Below are positions 37,885 to 48,764 of a DNA stretch of 64,000 nt, piece by piece. The translations under genes were made by a program, and so were the position numbers. The notes beneath the pieces are model-generated. The model was not told the DNA's origin and did not search any database. It saw only the letters and a program-made list of their open reading frames with translations. Source of the DNA: Anaeramoeba flamelloides (Eukaryota; Metamonada; Anaeramoebidae); contig JANTQA010000023.1 in NCBI GenBank assembly GCA_027625915.1, positions 16,988,001 through 17,052,000 on the forward strand. Reading direction: 5' to 3'. The number at the start of each line of letters is the position of its first letter. The first letter of the stretch is position 1.

Positions 37885-38970
37885 TTTTTTTCCAAATATT
37901 AATGTTTAATTTTAAATGTGTTTTATATTTAATTTTTTTAAAAAATTATCTTTATTATTAATATTCTATATAAACTATTTTTTGTTATATTATTTCTTCT
38001 TAAACTCTGTAAATAGGATTTATCACAATTTTTTTAAAAATATATTGGATATTTATTTTTAGAATGCTTTTGGTATTGAATTTTTATTTATTTTAATAAA
38101 ATAATCTATTTTTATTAATTTTTTCATTTTTTGTAAGCAATAAATGAAAACTAAAATTTTTAATTAATAACATTTTTTTTTTCTTTTTTCTTTTTCTTTT
38201 TTAAATTATTCAAAATTTTTAATATTTGATTTTTTGATTCTTTTATTATTAAGGGGGGTGGGGTAAGCGCCTATTTTTATCAAGAAGAGAAATAAAAATA
38301 ATAATTTAAAACGAAAAGAAAAAAAGAAAATTTTTCAAATAAAAAGTTTTTAAATTCTAAAAAAAAAAAACTCTTCTGATTCTTGCGGCAGATTGGAAAA
38401 ATAATCAGTTTTTTTTGGTTTGTAAATTATTTTTCATTCAAGAATCTAAAAATGATCTAATTTTTTTTTTATTTTAATTTCACCACCAATTATGTCTCCC
38501 AGATTTCTAAAATTAACTCCTATTACGATACAACCATACTCAATTCATCTCTCTCAAACCAAGACAGATATATCCTTTCTCGACAGACTTTAAGTTAATT
38601 TAAATTAAAATAACAATCATTTGAAGGAATTAAATTTTTTTTTTCATCTTCCATTTATACAATGATTTTTTTACCTTCAACTTTAAAGTAGACCAAAGAA
38701 AAAGAAAAAAGGGAGAAATTAAAATACAAAAAAGAATGTTCATAAAAGAAAATTAGATTATTTTTTTTTATCTTTTGATTCATCAATTGGTTAAAAATGC
38801 CAAGTATAAATCAATTCCTTAGGTTGATTATTTATTTATTAATGGAACATATCTAAGGGACAAAATCAACTAAAAGGGAATAAGATAGAACAAATAATTT
38901 TTTTAAAATAATAACCATTTAATCATAAAACCGTAGGCTATAATCTCTTTCTAGGATTTTTTTATTTTAA

Positions 38971-39152
38971 GGGACTAATCTCTATTATTTTATTTTTTTT
39001 TTTTTTGACCAATTTCGAAATAAGGATTCGTTATCTAGAAATATTGTTTAATATTGAAAATAAACAAAAGTTTTTAGAATCTAAGTAATTGGCAAAAAAT
39101 TTTCTCAATCTCTCTTAAATTTCGGTAAAAAAATTTAATAGAGATTAATCCC
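38971..39152 (-). mobile_element. TTAA-flanked element, short internally deleted copy 3
   Basis: 182 bp. The left end GGGACTAATCTCTATTATTT is preceded by TTAA; the right end is TTAATAGAGATTAATCCC followed by ATAA (TTAA with one change). Inside, GACCAATTTCGAAATAAGGA matches the reverse complement of the right end of copies 1 and 2, and TAAGTAATTGGCAAAAAA matches the inverse of their left end. It is therefore a deletion derivative inserted in the opposite orientation, a typical miniature element. Confidence 0.75.
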
Positions 39153-39839
39153 ATAAAGAACAGTGCAAAATTCTTCATATTTTTTTTTCAAAAAAGTACA
39201 CTTCTTGGGTTTTTGAAAGTTCAAGAGAATTTAGTAAATTTAAGTATTTCTGTTGATTCTTTTTAATTATAGTAAAATAGCCATATAAACTCTAATTCAA
39301 TATTTTTAACGCACCAAAATTCAAATTGGCAAAATTATAAATCCTATTTAATCATTCTCGAAGAAATACTAAATTAGAACTATTAAATAATTTAAATGAT
39401 AATAATGTTTTATAAATTACAAAACTTACAAAATAAAAAAATAAAAAATTATCAATACAAATAAATTATCGGTGTCTTTCAAATTTTGGAGAGAGCAAAA
39501 CAGATAAAAATATGTATAAATTTGTTAAATTTCTATTAGGAAATATTGATCGATCAAATGGTTAGAAACAATAATTAATTTTATTTGAGTTCTTCTATTT
39601 GGAACAAATCCAACTTTAAGATAATATAAGTTATTGAAAAAATATTTTGATAAAATGAAACAAGTTACGTAAATCAAAAAATGAAATGAAAACAAAAAAA
39701 TAAGATAAAAAAATGAAAAAAATTTATTATAAAACTCAAAATCATTTCCAATTTTCAGGAAATTGTATTGTTGTGATTCAGTTATCTGTTTTAAATGTGT
39801 GAAAAATTTCGAATTTAAATTTATCTTCCATTCATTATC

Positions 39840-40110
39840 GCCAAGTCCCTTAGAGTGCCATCAAGTGTTGTATAGTATCTAGGTTTTCGTGACGTTTTAT
39901 GTTTTGTTTGGCAAATCAATATATTTTTGTTAACTTTACTTGATTTTTCTGTTTATTTGTAAAGTGTTCTAGGTTTTTTTAAGATTTTCTATTTTATTTG
40001 TGAAGTGTTCTCGGTTTTTTTTACTTTTAGAAATAAACAGAAAATTTAAATAAATTTTCGGTTTATTGCAAAAAGTAAAAAAAACCTACGAAAATCAATA
40101 GATTTTCTAA
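39840..40110 (+). repeat. Decamer-repeat dispersed element, copy 2
   Basis: It begins TTAGAGTGCCATCAAGTGTT and continues with the GTAAAGTGTTCTAGG / GTGAAGTGTTCTCGG phrases. It then runs into an inverted repeat around AATAAACAGAAAATTTAAAT and AAAAAGTAAAAAAAACCTACG. The same modules recur at 9850-10035 and 44745-45430. Confidence 0.55.
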
Positions 40111-40335
40111 ATAAAAAAGAATAGAGTTGCTTATTTTTTTTTGATTGGACAAATATAAAATAAAAAACTAATTACTCTTAGGAATACTCATAAAGAATGA
40201 ATCGATGGTCCAATAAAAATTTTTAGGTAAAACAAAAGAAAAAATAAAATTGTGACAATCTTTGATAATTAATTTGATAGTTCAAAGTTCTAGTAGCCTG
40301 GGATCAAGAAACCAAATGATTTTTTTAATTTTTAT

Positions 40336-40398
40336 TCATCTTTTCAATTTTTGGTTACCCTCATCTTTCTTACAATAAGGATTTTGATCAGAAATTCC
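40336..40398 (-). other. Possible alternative 3' exon of RER1
   Basis: After an acceptor TTTTTTGTAG, 21 codons read GISDQNPYCKKDEGNQKLKR and a TGA. RER1 exon 3 has a potential donor (CCG|GTATTA, 40747) nine codons before its stop. Joining the two keeps phase 0 and would replace the C-terminal VLKGKKLD. This is inferred from phase and composition only. Confidence 0.3.
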
Positions 40399-40720
40399 CT
40401 ACAAAAAACAATAATTTTTCATATTATTTGAATATTTATCTAAGAATATCTCTTTTCAAATAATTTTAACATCTTGAACAATGTTCAATTAAATTTAACT
40501 AAAACAAAAATAAAAGTTAAAGATAACATTAATTTATTTTCATATCAGAAAATATTATTAATTTTCTCTTGAAAAAAGAAAAAAAAAAAATAATAAAATA
40601 AAAAAGCAAATTCATTGTAAGTGTTGAATAGAAATGTGTGATAAAAACTATATTTTTAAGAAATTATCAAATAAATTAATTAAAGAAATAATAGTCTTAT
40701 TGTGTTTATTATTATTTAAC

Positions 40721-41603
40721 TTAATCGAGTTTTTTTCCCTTTAATACCGGTTGGAATGACTTTTTTTTCACTTTTGTATTTATTTCACTATCTTCTTGGT
40801 CATTTTCATTGTTTTGAGTTTCGTGATTTTGGTTTTGTTTTTGATCTTGTTCTTGTTGTTGTTGTTGTTTTTGTTGTTGTTGTTGTACTAAATTTTCTCT
40901 TCGATCCATTTCTTCTTTTTCATGGATTCTTCGTTGTATGGCAAATAAGGTATCTTCATCAGTGTTTTCGGATTCATCAAATCTTGGTTGTTCGTGCATT
41001 TGCTCTCGTTCTTTTTCTCTATTCATCACGTTTCTGTGTATCATTTGATAATTTGATTTAGGGATTTTATTAAAGTCAAGTGAGGGAGAATACATTGATC
41101 CCGAAGAATGTGTGTAATTATTATCATTATTTGTTACAGTTTCATGTTTGTCATCACCAAAGCCTCTCAAATTATAACGCTTTTCTTCTGAAGGTCTTCT
41201 TTTCGTATATTTTTTTTTCCCAAAATTAATTGGAATATATCCATATTTGACCATATGGGATATTTGTTTTCTCATCATAAAAACAAATAATACGATGAAA
41301 TATAATAATAATAATTGCCATAAGACTGGTAGATTTAAAAAGGGGAAAAGGGTTGCGATGATTGAAAAAAATGTTGCTTTGATCATTTTATAACAAAATT
41401 GAAATTCTCCTAATTTTCTCATAAATGGTTTAAAATCATCAGATTTTTTTGTAGGTAAATAATCAAAAGTCTTTCCAGTTGACTTATCTTGATCTTTCTC
41501 TTTCTCTATTGGTTTGAAAATATTAATAATTGTTTTGTTTAAATATATGTATAGATATATTTTGGATTAGTAATTTGAAAATAATTTTTTTTTTAACAAA
41601 AAA

Positions 41604-41634
<31 letters not shown>

Positions 41635-44600
41635 GAGATACTAAAATTCATTTTAAGAAATTTGTTTGATCCATAGATTTTTAAATAAATCTGAAAACAA
41701 CTATACCACTTCAATTTAGGCTCTGATTTAATGTTTTGTTTTTAAAAAGTCGTGTAAGCAAAATAAAGGAAACCACATTTATTTTATACTGAGTTACTGG
41801 GGAAAAAAAATTTTTATTTTAATTAACCTTTGATAAATGTCATTTGTTGATCTGGCATTGCTTATTTGGGGATTTTTGTAAAATGTAGATATTTGTAGAT
41901 TCTCGACATTTGTAGACAATTTTTTTTTCACAATCTGCTTGAAAACGATAAATATTGTTTGAGCGAAGCGAGACACTTCATTTATTATGACTTATTTTTA
42001 ATCTTGGGTTAAAATGACTGATATTTGCGAAGCAAATGTGTATTAATTATAATTTTCCATTAATTTTCTCAAAAATTAAATATACTGGGTGGGAATCCAA
42101 CCTAGGTCAAGTGTTTCTCCTAGTACAATTACTGACCTGAAAAAATCTCCAAATGTAGAGAATCTACAAAAATCTACAAAAATTATCATCAGCCGCTTAT
42201 TTGGTTAAAGTTTGGTTACCAATTTTCAAAAAGTTGATTTTGTTTTCTAATTTCTTTTTTTCTCTAAAACATTATTATGATTTTCAATTTATGAACAGTG
42301 TAATTTTTAGATCAAACCAAATCTTCTGGTTTTTGAATGAAACAAGTGTTTGTTACATCTCTCATATTAAAAAAACAGGCTGTGAAAATTGGATCATTTT
42401 CGATTGAATCAATAATTCTTATAAATCCTCTAATTAAAATTATTTGATTCTTTTTTCTTTGAAAATCAAAAAAACAGAGGTTGTTACAAAAAAAATTATA
42501 ATGAATAATGAAAATGAATTTTTCAGAAAAAAAGTAACACAAGCCAAAGAGAACACAGAATTCATAGAAATCGAAAAAACAAAAAAGATCAGCCATCCTT
42601 TTTTAAAGAAAATCGAACCATCACATTTGAAAAAAAAAATAAGCATTCAAAAAAATTTGGGTGAAGGCTTTGTCTTAGGTATTTCTGTGATTTTTCTGGC
42701 TTTTTTCTGAACGATCTAAAATTTTCCCATTTAGCATTGTCGAATCTTTGTAATTTTATTTATAGAAACTAATTTTACACTTTCAAAAATACTTTGTTGA
42801 AAAAAATAGTGTTCAAAATTTGAAATTTTCACCATTTTTTTCTGTTTCAAACAAATCTCTTAAGGTTTGTAATCCCTGAAACGTGAAAAAAAATTGTTTT
42901 GTGTATTAGTGTAAATATTTGTTATTTTGGTTCTTATCGGTTGGTATATCTGCAACTTGGTATGAATTTTAATAGTGATTCAAAAAGGCAAGTTATACCA
43001 ATTTATTTTTTTATTTTCAAAAATCTGAATCGAAGGGTGTAAGAATCATATATTGGTAGGTATTTAATAATAAATGAGGCTTTAATGTTTAAATGTTGAT
43101 AATTTTATTTAGTTTAAGTTTTTATTTACTTTTTGAAATTTTCAAAAAGTTGGTTTCCTAAAATGAGTAATAGAGAAAGTAATCATTAGAATCTTCTTAT
43201 TTTTAACTGGGGGTTTTTGGAAACAAGAATATACCGGTTAATACTTGAAAAAATAATATTTTTTTTTTTTTCATTTCAAAAAATGTTCTTTGTGATCCAA
43301 GAAATTGAAAAAATTTTTAAAATGTAATAAGATAATACATTTGTTTTTTGGGATTTAGAAGAATAATCTTAATCATTTGAATTTTTTTCGAAGCAAAATT
43401 CCGATTTGGGAATTTCCTCTTGTAAAAAATCATTTTTTTACTTTCTTTTATTATTTTTATTATTATTATTTTTTTTGAAAAAAATTTATTCGAACTGGAA
43501 CACAATTCAACAAAAATTTTCAATGAATTAAAAGTTAAAACATACTTGAATAAAAAACTGACAGAGAGTGACCAAAAAAAGAAGAATAAAAAACTCACAT
43601 GAACATACAATATAACAAAAAATCAAAAAGGAAAAAAAAAAAAAAAGAAAAAGAAAAAAATTTCCATAGTAATGATCCAGTTTTCAAACCTTCAAGAGGA
43701 AGAAGAAATTATAATAATTTTAATAAACGAATACAATCTATTGTTCTAAAAAAAAATAATAATAAAAAAGAACCAGATTGAAAATCCTTCAAACAAAAGT
43801 CGAATTTTTTATAGAAGCAATAAACACCACCAAACTCGTGGTTTTAAAAAAAATACAAGAAAAGGATCCACAGATTCCAAACTTGAGAAAAAATTTTAAT
43901 CAACTAGAATCGACAATAGTTCCCAACTCTTTGTTTAAATAATTTTCCAGTCAGAAATCAAATTTATATGGTTTGTTTGTAAAAATTTTTTTTCATTTTT
44001 TTAATATTTTAAAATACTAAAATTAAAACTCTTTTCTCAATTTTATAATTTAATTTTTTTTAAATTATTCAAAAAAATTTTTAGACATTTTTGTTTCTTC
44101 TTTGAAAATTTATCAAAGGTTCTCTGAAAAGGAAAAATCATTTTTTTCATTGAAGTAGAAAAAGAAAACAAAACGTAAATTCTTTTTTATTTTGAACAGA
44201 TCTGAAAATGAAAAAGAATTATAAATTTTTTGATCACAAAATCAATTTTTGATAATTTTGAATGGTTTATTCCTTTTTTTTTATTAAAATGTTTTTTTGC
44301 CGTTTGAAACATGTCTGTGGATTTATAAGATATAGACAGATTGATAATTGCAAGATAAACAAATAATCATCTTCCCCCATTTCAGGGACCATAATCCTTA
44401 AGGAAGTATCTTTAAAAAAAATTTTTTTTTGAGATCTTTAATAGAGTTTTCAAAAATAAGTTTTTTAATTTTATGAAACATTCAATTTTTAATGTTTTAA
44501 AATATGTGGGATAATTATAAAAAAAAAAGGTTTCTGAAATAATAAATTTATTTTTTTCGTATTATTACAGCTGTTTTAAAAAGGTACTGGATAAAATATT

Positions 44601-47044
44601 CTAAAAGATGTTAATCAAAACTGTTTTATTCTCTCATTTTAAGCAGTTTAATCAACAATTTGAAAACCTTTTAGTACAAACTTTTTTTCTTCGAATCTTA
44701 CCTACATTATAGCTAGAATAAAAAACTCTAAATAAATTTAGAGTTTCAGTAAGTGCCATAGAGTGTTGTAGAGTGTCGTAGAGTGCCATAGAGTGCCTAG
44801 TTTTTTTTAAATTTAAGAAATAAAAAAAAACCTAACTTGAAGTGCGGTAGAGTGACCAACTTTTCTAGATTTCAAAAGAATGGAGAAAAATCTTAGATTT
44901 TACTCAATTCTTTTAAATTCTCAAAAACCTAACGGCTGTTTTTTTTTAATTTGAGAAATAAACCGAAATTTTCTTTTCATTTCAAAAATTAAAAAAAACC
45001 TAACGGCCGTTTTCTTGAGGTTTACTGTTTTATTTGTTAAGTGTTCTAGTGAAGTGTTCAAGGTTTTTTTAATTAAGGTTATTTGGAAAATCGATAGATT
45101 TTCGTTAGGTTTTTTTTACTTTTTGAAATAAACCGAAAATTTTAATAAATTTTCGGATTATTTCAAAAAGTAAAAAAAACCTAGAACACTTCACAAATAA
45201 ATAGAAAACTCAAAAAAACCTAACGAAAATCTATCAATTTTCCAAATAAACAGAAAATTAAAAAAAACTATCAAGATTTTCTTGAATTTAAAAGAGTGGA
45301 GAAAAATCAAAGATTTTACTCAATTATTTTAAATTCTGGAAAAGTTAACGGCGGTTTTTTTTAATTTGAGAAATAAACCGAAAATTTCTTAAATTTTATT
45401 TTTATTTCAAAAAGTAAAAAAAAAACTAACTCCAAACAGAAGGTACTTTTGTTGAATTTTCACCTCTTCTCAATAATAAAAAAATTGCTCAGTTTTTTTA
45501 AACAACTTTATTAAATTGATTTTTTTTGTTTTTAATTGGCCAATTATGTATTTAAATAATTTTATGGACTAATTTGGATTTTTTCAATCTTAAAACCAAT
45601 TAAACACAAAACACATGAACTTAATTTTGTTTATATCAAGTTGGAAATTCAATATTATTTTGAATTCTTCACGATCCTTTTCTTTATTTATTTTGGATTT
45701 ATTTGAGAACAAAGTTTTCTTCTTTTAAACTTTTTTTTTCAAATGATAAATTTTAAGAGATTTTTCTTGTCATTCCTGAACTTTATTATTGAATTAGTAC
45801 AAAATATTGAATTTTTTTTGATGGTTTGAATCGAAAAGTAAAAATTAATAATTGAGAAATATGTGCGAAAATTTTATTCTCCAATGTAAAATTGAAAACT
45901 GAGGAACTTAAGTTGTGAAACACTGTTTAAAAATTTTGTTTTTCACATAATTTTGGAAAGAAAAATACTTTAATTGAACTTGTTTAAAAGTATTTTTTTT
46001 CATTTCCTTTTTGAGAAATTGTTTTTTTCTTTTTTTTAAGATTTTTCTTTTCTATTTATTAGTGTTTGTGTAATATAAAAAAAAAATTTTTCACTTGGTT
46101 TTCAATTTTCTTTTTTTTAACAAAGGAACTTTAAAAGAAAGAGATTGTGATTTGTGATCTCGAATTATTTGTTTGTTCCTTTTTTATTAAATTCGTTGGG
46201 TAAAGTAAGAACCCTAAAAGAAATGAATTTCTCTAGAATTTAAAAAAGATAATCAGATGAAAATTTTGTCCCATTTAAATTTCAAATACAAGTATACAAT
46301 TGTGATTTGCTTTCCTTTACTTTGTTTACTTGGTTATTATTTATTTGTGAGAAAAAGAAACGTAAATTTCAAACACTACAGGGTGAAGTGACCTTACTTT
46401 ATTTAGTATTCCTTTAATTGTAATAATTTTTGTTTGTTCCTTGTTTATTTTATGATGTAATGATTTCAAAAAAAAAAAAAAAATTTGTGGAATACAAATA
46501 GATTATTTGTTGACCCATAAAAATGAATATTTTGTTGTTGTTCACTTTGAAAATTTATAACAAAGAAATAAGTGGTCTAGTTTTGTTGGAAGAATGTTTG
46601 TCTCTAAAAAACAAACCCAAGATTTTAAACACCAAAAAAAAAAAAAAAAATGAAAAAGTCGCAAACCTAATTTTGGATCTGTCATTGGTGTTATAAAAAG
46701 TATAAAACAATTGAGAAGGTAGATTCCTAATCCATATGTAACAATAAAAAATCTATTAGTTTTTTGAAAAGCAAAAAAAAACAAAAATAAAGAAAGGTTT
46801 GTAAAAATTTTCAAAAATGTAAAAGAAACAAAGAGTTTGAAAGTCGACTGGAAAAGTGTATGTACTTTTTGATGATTAAGACCCTTAGCAAATAAAATGA
46901 AAATAAACAAGCAAATATTATCCAACGAACCATAACCAAAGGAACAAACCTATCAACTATTCGTTGCCACTTCCTCGATAATGGTCCAAGAGTCGAACTT
47001 ACAGATTTAAAAACGTTTGTGTTTTTTTGTAAATCGTCAAACAT
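40721..47044 (-). CDS. RER1: RER1, Golgi-to-ER retrieval receptor
   Basis: A four-span membrane protein of the early Golgi that returns ER membrane proteins. Exons are 47044-46866, 46752-46667 and 41505-40721. Phases (2, 1) fit exactly and give 349 aa. Exon 1 carries SRKWQRIVDRFVPLVMVRW and span 1 (about 37-57). Exon 2 carries FFIVTYGLGIYLLNCFILF (span 2), almost the family WYIVTYALGIYLLNLFIAF, then PMTDPKL. Exon 3 carries DYLPTKKSDDFKPFMRKLGE, span 3, NLPVLWQLLLLYFIVLF (span 4) and the signature RKQISHMVKYGYIPINFGKK. The donors are GTACAT and GTTTGC and both acceptors are TAG. The core ends near residue 192, where typical RER1 proteins (190-200 aa) stop. Here about 157 more residues follow, rich in Gln, Glu and Lys, predicted cytosolic. 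Intron 2 is 5161 bp and full of repeats. Confidence 0.92.
41868..42182. mobile_element. Inverted-repeat element with internal hairpins
   Basis: The left arm TGTAGATATTTGTAGATTCT is inverted in the right arm AGAGAATCTACAAAAATCTA. About 33 bp of each arm pair, and the unit (A)TTTGTAGA recurs. Inside are the hairpin ATTTGCGAAGCAAAT (near 42028) and a related GAGCGAAGCGAG (near 41962). The interior has a tRNA-like patch on the minus strand (CCTAGGTTGGATTCCCACCC, 42100-42081 region) with B-box resemblance. It could be a SINE-like or foldback element. Confidence 0.45.
42501..43942 (+). CDS. Candidate small gene nested antisense in RER1 intron 2
   Basis: Two plus-strand exons, 42501-42678 and 43815-43942, join in phase 1 (donor GTATTT, acceptor TTTTATAG) to give 101 aa. 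Exon 1 starts MNNENEFFRKKVTQAKENTE and ends KNLGEGFVL; exon 2 reads AINTTKLVVLKKIQEKDPQI and ends IVPNSLFK before TAA. The composition is amphipathic and charged, without homopolymers, and codon use (GGC, GTC, CTC, CCC, TCG) is unlike the intron around it. It has no zinc or membrane motif; a short helical or coiled-coil protein is likely. I do not recognise the family. The intervening intron holds a Lys-rich frame (43599-43781) that I regard as chance. Confidence 0.45.
42863..43060 (+). mobile_element. Single arm of the TTA-AGGxTTxxAATCCCTG element family
   Basis: Starting TTAAGGTTTGTAATCCCTGA, this stretch aligns over about 200 bp with the left arm of 59213-59770, including GGTTCTTA, AACTTGGTATG and TTTTAATAGTG. 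A possible distant right end (CAGGGACCATAATCCTTA, 44381-44400) shares only about 18 bases and may be chance. Confidence 0.5.
44745..45430 (+). repeat. Decamer-repeat dispersed element, copy 3
   Basis: At 44753-44801 five units of period 10 follow one another: AGTGCCATAG, AGTGTTGTAG, AGTGTCGTAG, AGTGCCATAG, AGTGCCTAG. Downstream, modules such as CGAAAATCTATCAATTTTCC, GGAAAATCGATAGATTTTCG and AAAGTAAAAAAAACCTAG occur in both orientations. The larger block can fold as a long imperfect inverted repeat around 45110-45170. Confidence 0.6.
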
Positions 47045-48764
47045 TTTGAATCGTTTGGAGTGTTGAGTTTTGAAAAAAATGATTTCTTCTTTTTTTTTTC
47101 AGAATTTTTGTTTCTTGTATGAAGAAATGGGTTTTGTTGACATAACAAAATACTATGGAATTGTAAAAATGCCTAAGTTTTATTGTTTCTCTTTTACTTT
47201 TGAGTTTTTTAATATTTCTCAATTAAAGATATAAAGAGTGTAGTTGATATTTTAACAAAAAATACAAACTATATTCTTAAAAAAGACATAAATTCTTTGT
47301 TTGTGAAATTAAATGATACAAAATTGGTGATTAGATAATTTTTTTACATTACTGGTTTTTTTATAATAAATGGGAAATACTTTTCACTTTCTTTTCCAGA
47401 TTTTTTTTAATAAATAGAGTTTTCAAAGAAGCGGGTTGTAATTTATGAATTTGTTCGAAAAAGTAAATTGAAAATGATATAAAATCTTTTCCCATTTATA
47501 ATTCAAATTCAAGTAATTATTTAATTTGGATTTGCTTCTTCGATAAAATCGGACAGAAAAAATTGTTGTTTTCAAAAAATTGTGACAAATCTAAAAATAT
47601 CTTAATAATATATATAAACACAATTGTACTTAATATTTATAATATCTTTTAAAGATCAGAAAATTTCTCCTTTTATATAAATAATCATATAAAAAAAAAA
47701 CACACACATACACACATTTCTTGAACAAGAGGAATCAAAAAAAAAAAAAAGCCCAATTGTAATGTTAGCTATTGAAATATTGAAATGAAAATTGAAGGTA
47801 ATTAATATTGCAAGGAAAAAGTTTTTGAGTTTTTTTGAACGGAATTATAAACAGTCATTATTACCTTATGAAAAGGACACTAACGTTGATTTTTTTTATT
47901 TTGAAACAAAGAAAATTTGAAAATAAAAAAAAACCAAAATTTCTAACAAATTTAAATTTAAAAGCCTAAAACAATTATTAGAGACAAATCAAAAATTAAG
48001 TTACAAAAAAAAAGTACCCAATATATATATATATATTATGAAAACTTGTAATATTTTCAAAACAATGAAAATTTCCGCATTTTTAATTTAATTCTAACAA
48101 TTACAGGTGTTCAAAAGTTATTTAACTTTAGTTTTTGATTTAATTTTCAAATACCTTTAAAAATGCTTAAATAAAGATATTATTGCTTGATTTTTTTTTT
48201 ATAAAACAACACCTTTACACCATTAGTTAAAAAACTTAGTTAGTAATCTAATTATTATCATCAAAGTCTTAATTACAAACGAAATGCTCTTTCAATTAAA
48301 TTTCGATATTTAAATATCAAATTAAAACCAAATAAACAAAACAATTATTCATGAAAAAGTCAGAGTCAAAAAAAAACTTGGTTATTTCAATGATGAAAAT
48401 TTCTTTTAGAAACTTCATTTAAAAAAATAATATTATTTTATTTTTTTTTTGTATTTCTTTATAAATATTTTGAATAATTCTACCAAAACTTGATTTAATT
48501 TAAGATATTTGACTTTCGGTTAAATTTTTCAAAGCACCATCATCTTTTTCTAAAAAGATTTGGGGTGTTTAGTGAATTTAAAAAAAAACAAAAATGAATT
48601 TTCTTTAGAAAAAAACAACAAATTAAATAACCTACAATAAAAAATATGTTATTATTATTTTTGAAAAAAAAAAAACACAAAAAATAATAAATAACAATCG
48701 AGAAAAAAAAAAAACAATGAAAGAAGAAAAAGAAGAAAAAAGAAAAGATCAATAAATGAATTAT
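47045..48764. other. Intergenic, RER1 upstream region
   Basis: 5' flank of RER1 and 3' flank of the B-box gene. It includes an AT run (48018-48037) and poly-A/T tracts, with no gene or RNA recognised. The ends of some minus-strand frames near 48540-48760 are T/A-run artefacts. Confidence 0.55.

Larger units (their letters stand above)
37885..40335. other. Convergent intergenic region
   Basis: Lies between the 3' ends of the PP6-subunit gene (+) and RER1 (-). It contains the short copy of the TTAA element (38971-39152) and a decamer-type dispersed repeat (39840-40110). No gene is recognised. Confidence 0.55.
41506..46666 (-). other. RER1 intron 2 (5161 bp)
   Basis: It holds an inverted-repeat element (41868-42182), a candidate plus-strand gene (42501-43942), a single arm of the AGGATTAC family (42863-43060) and a decamer-repeat array with associated inverted modules (44745-45430). 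The rest (45450-46660) is AT-rich without recognisable features. Confidence 0.65.

Noticed and set aside
42056-42130. tRNA gene on the minus strand
   Set aside because: A B-box-like GGTTGGATTCC is present, but the T-arm and acceptor stem do not pair.
43599-43781. Lys/Arg-rich 60-codon frame as a separate gene
   Set aside because: It is mostly A-run derived and lies in the intron of the better-supported nested gene model.
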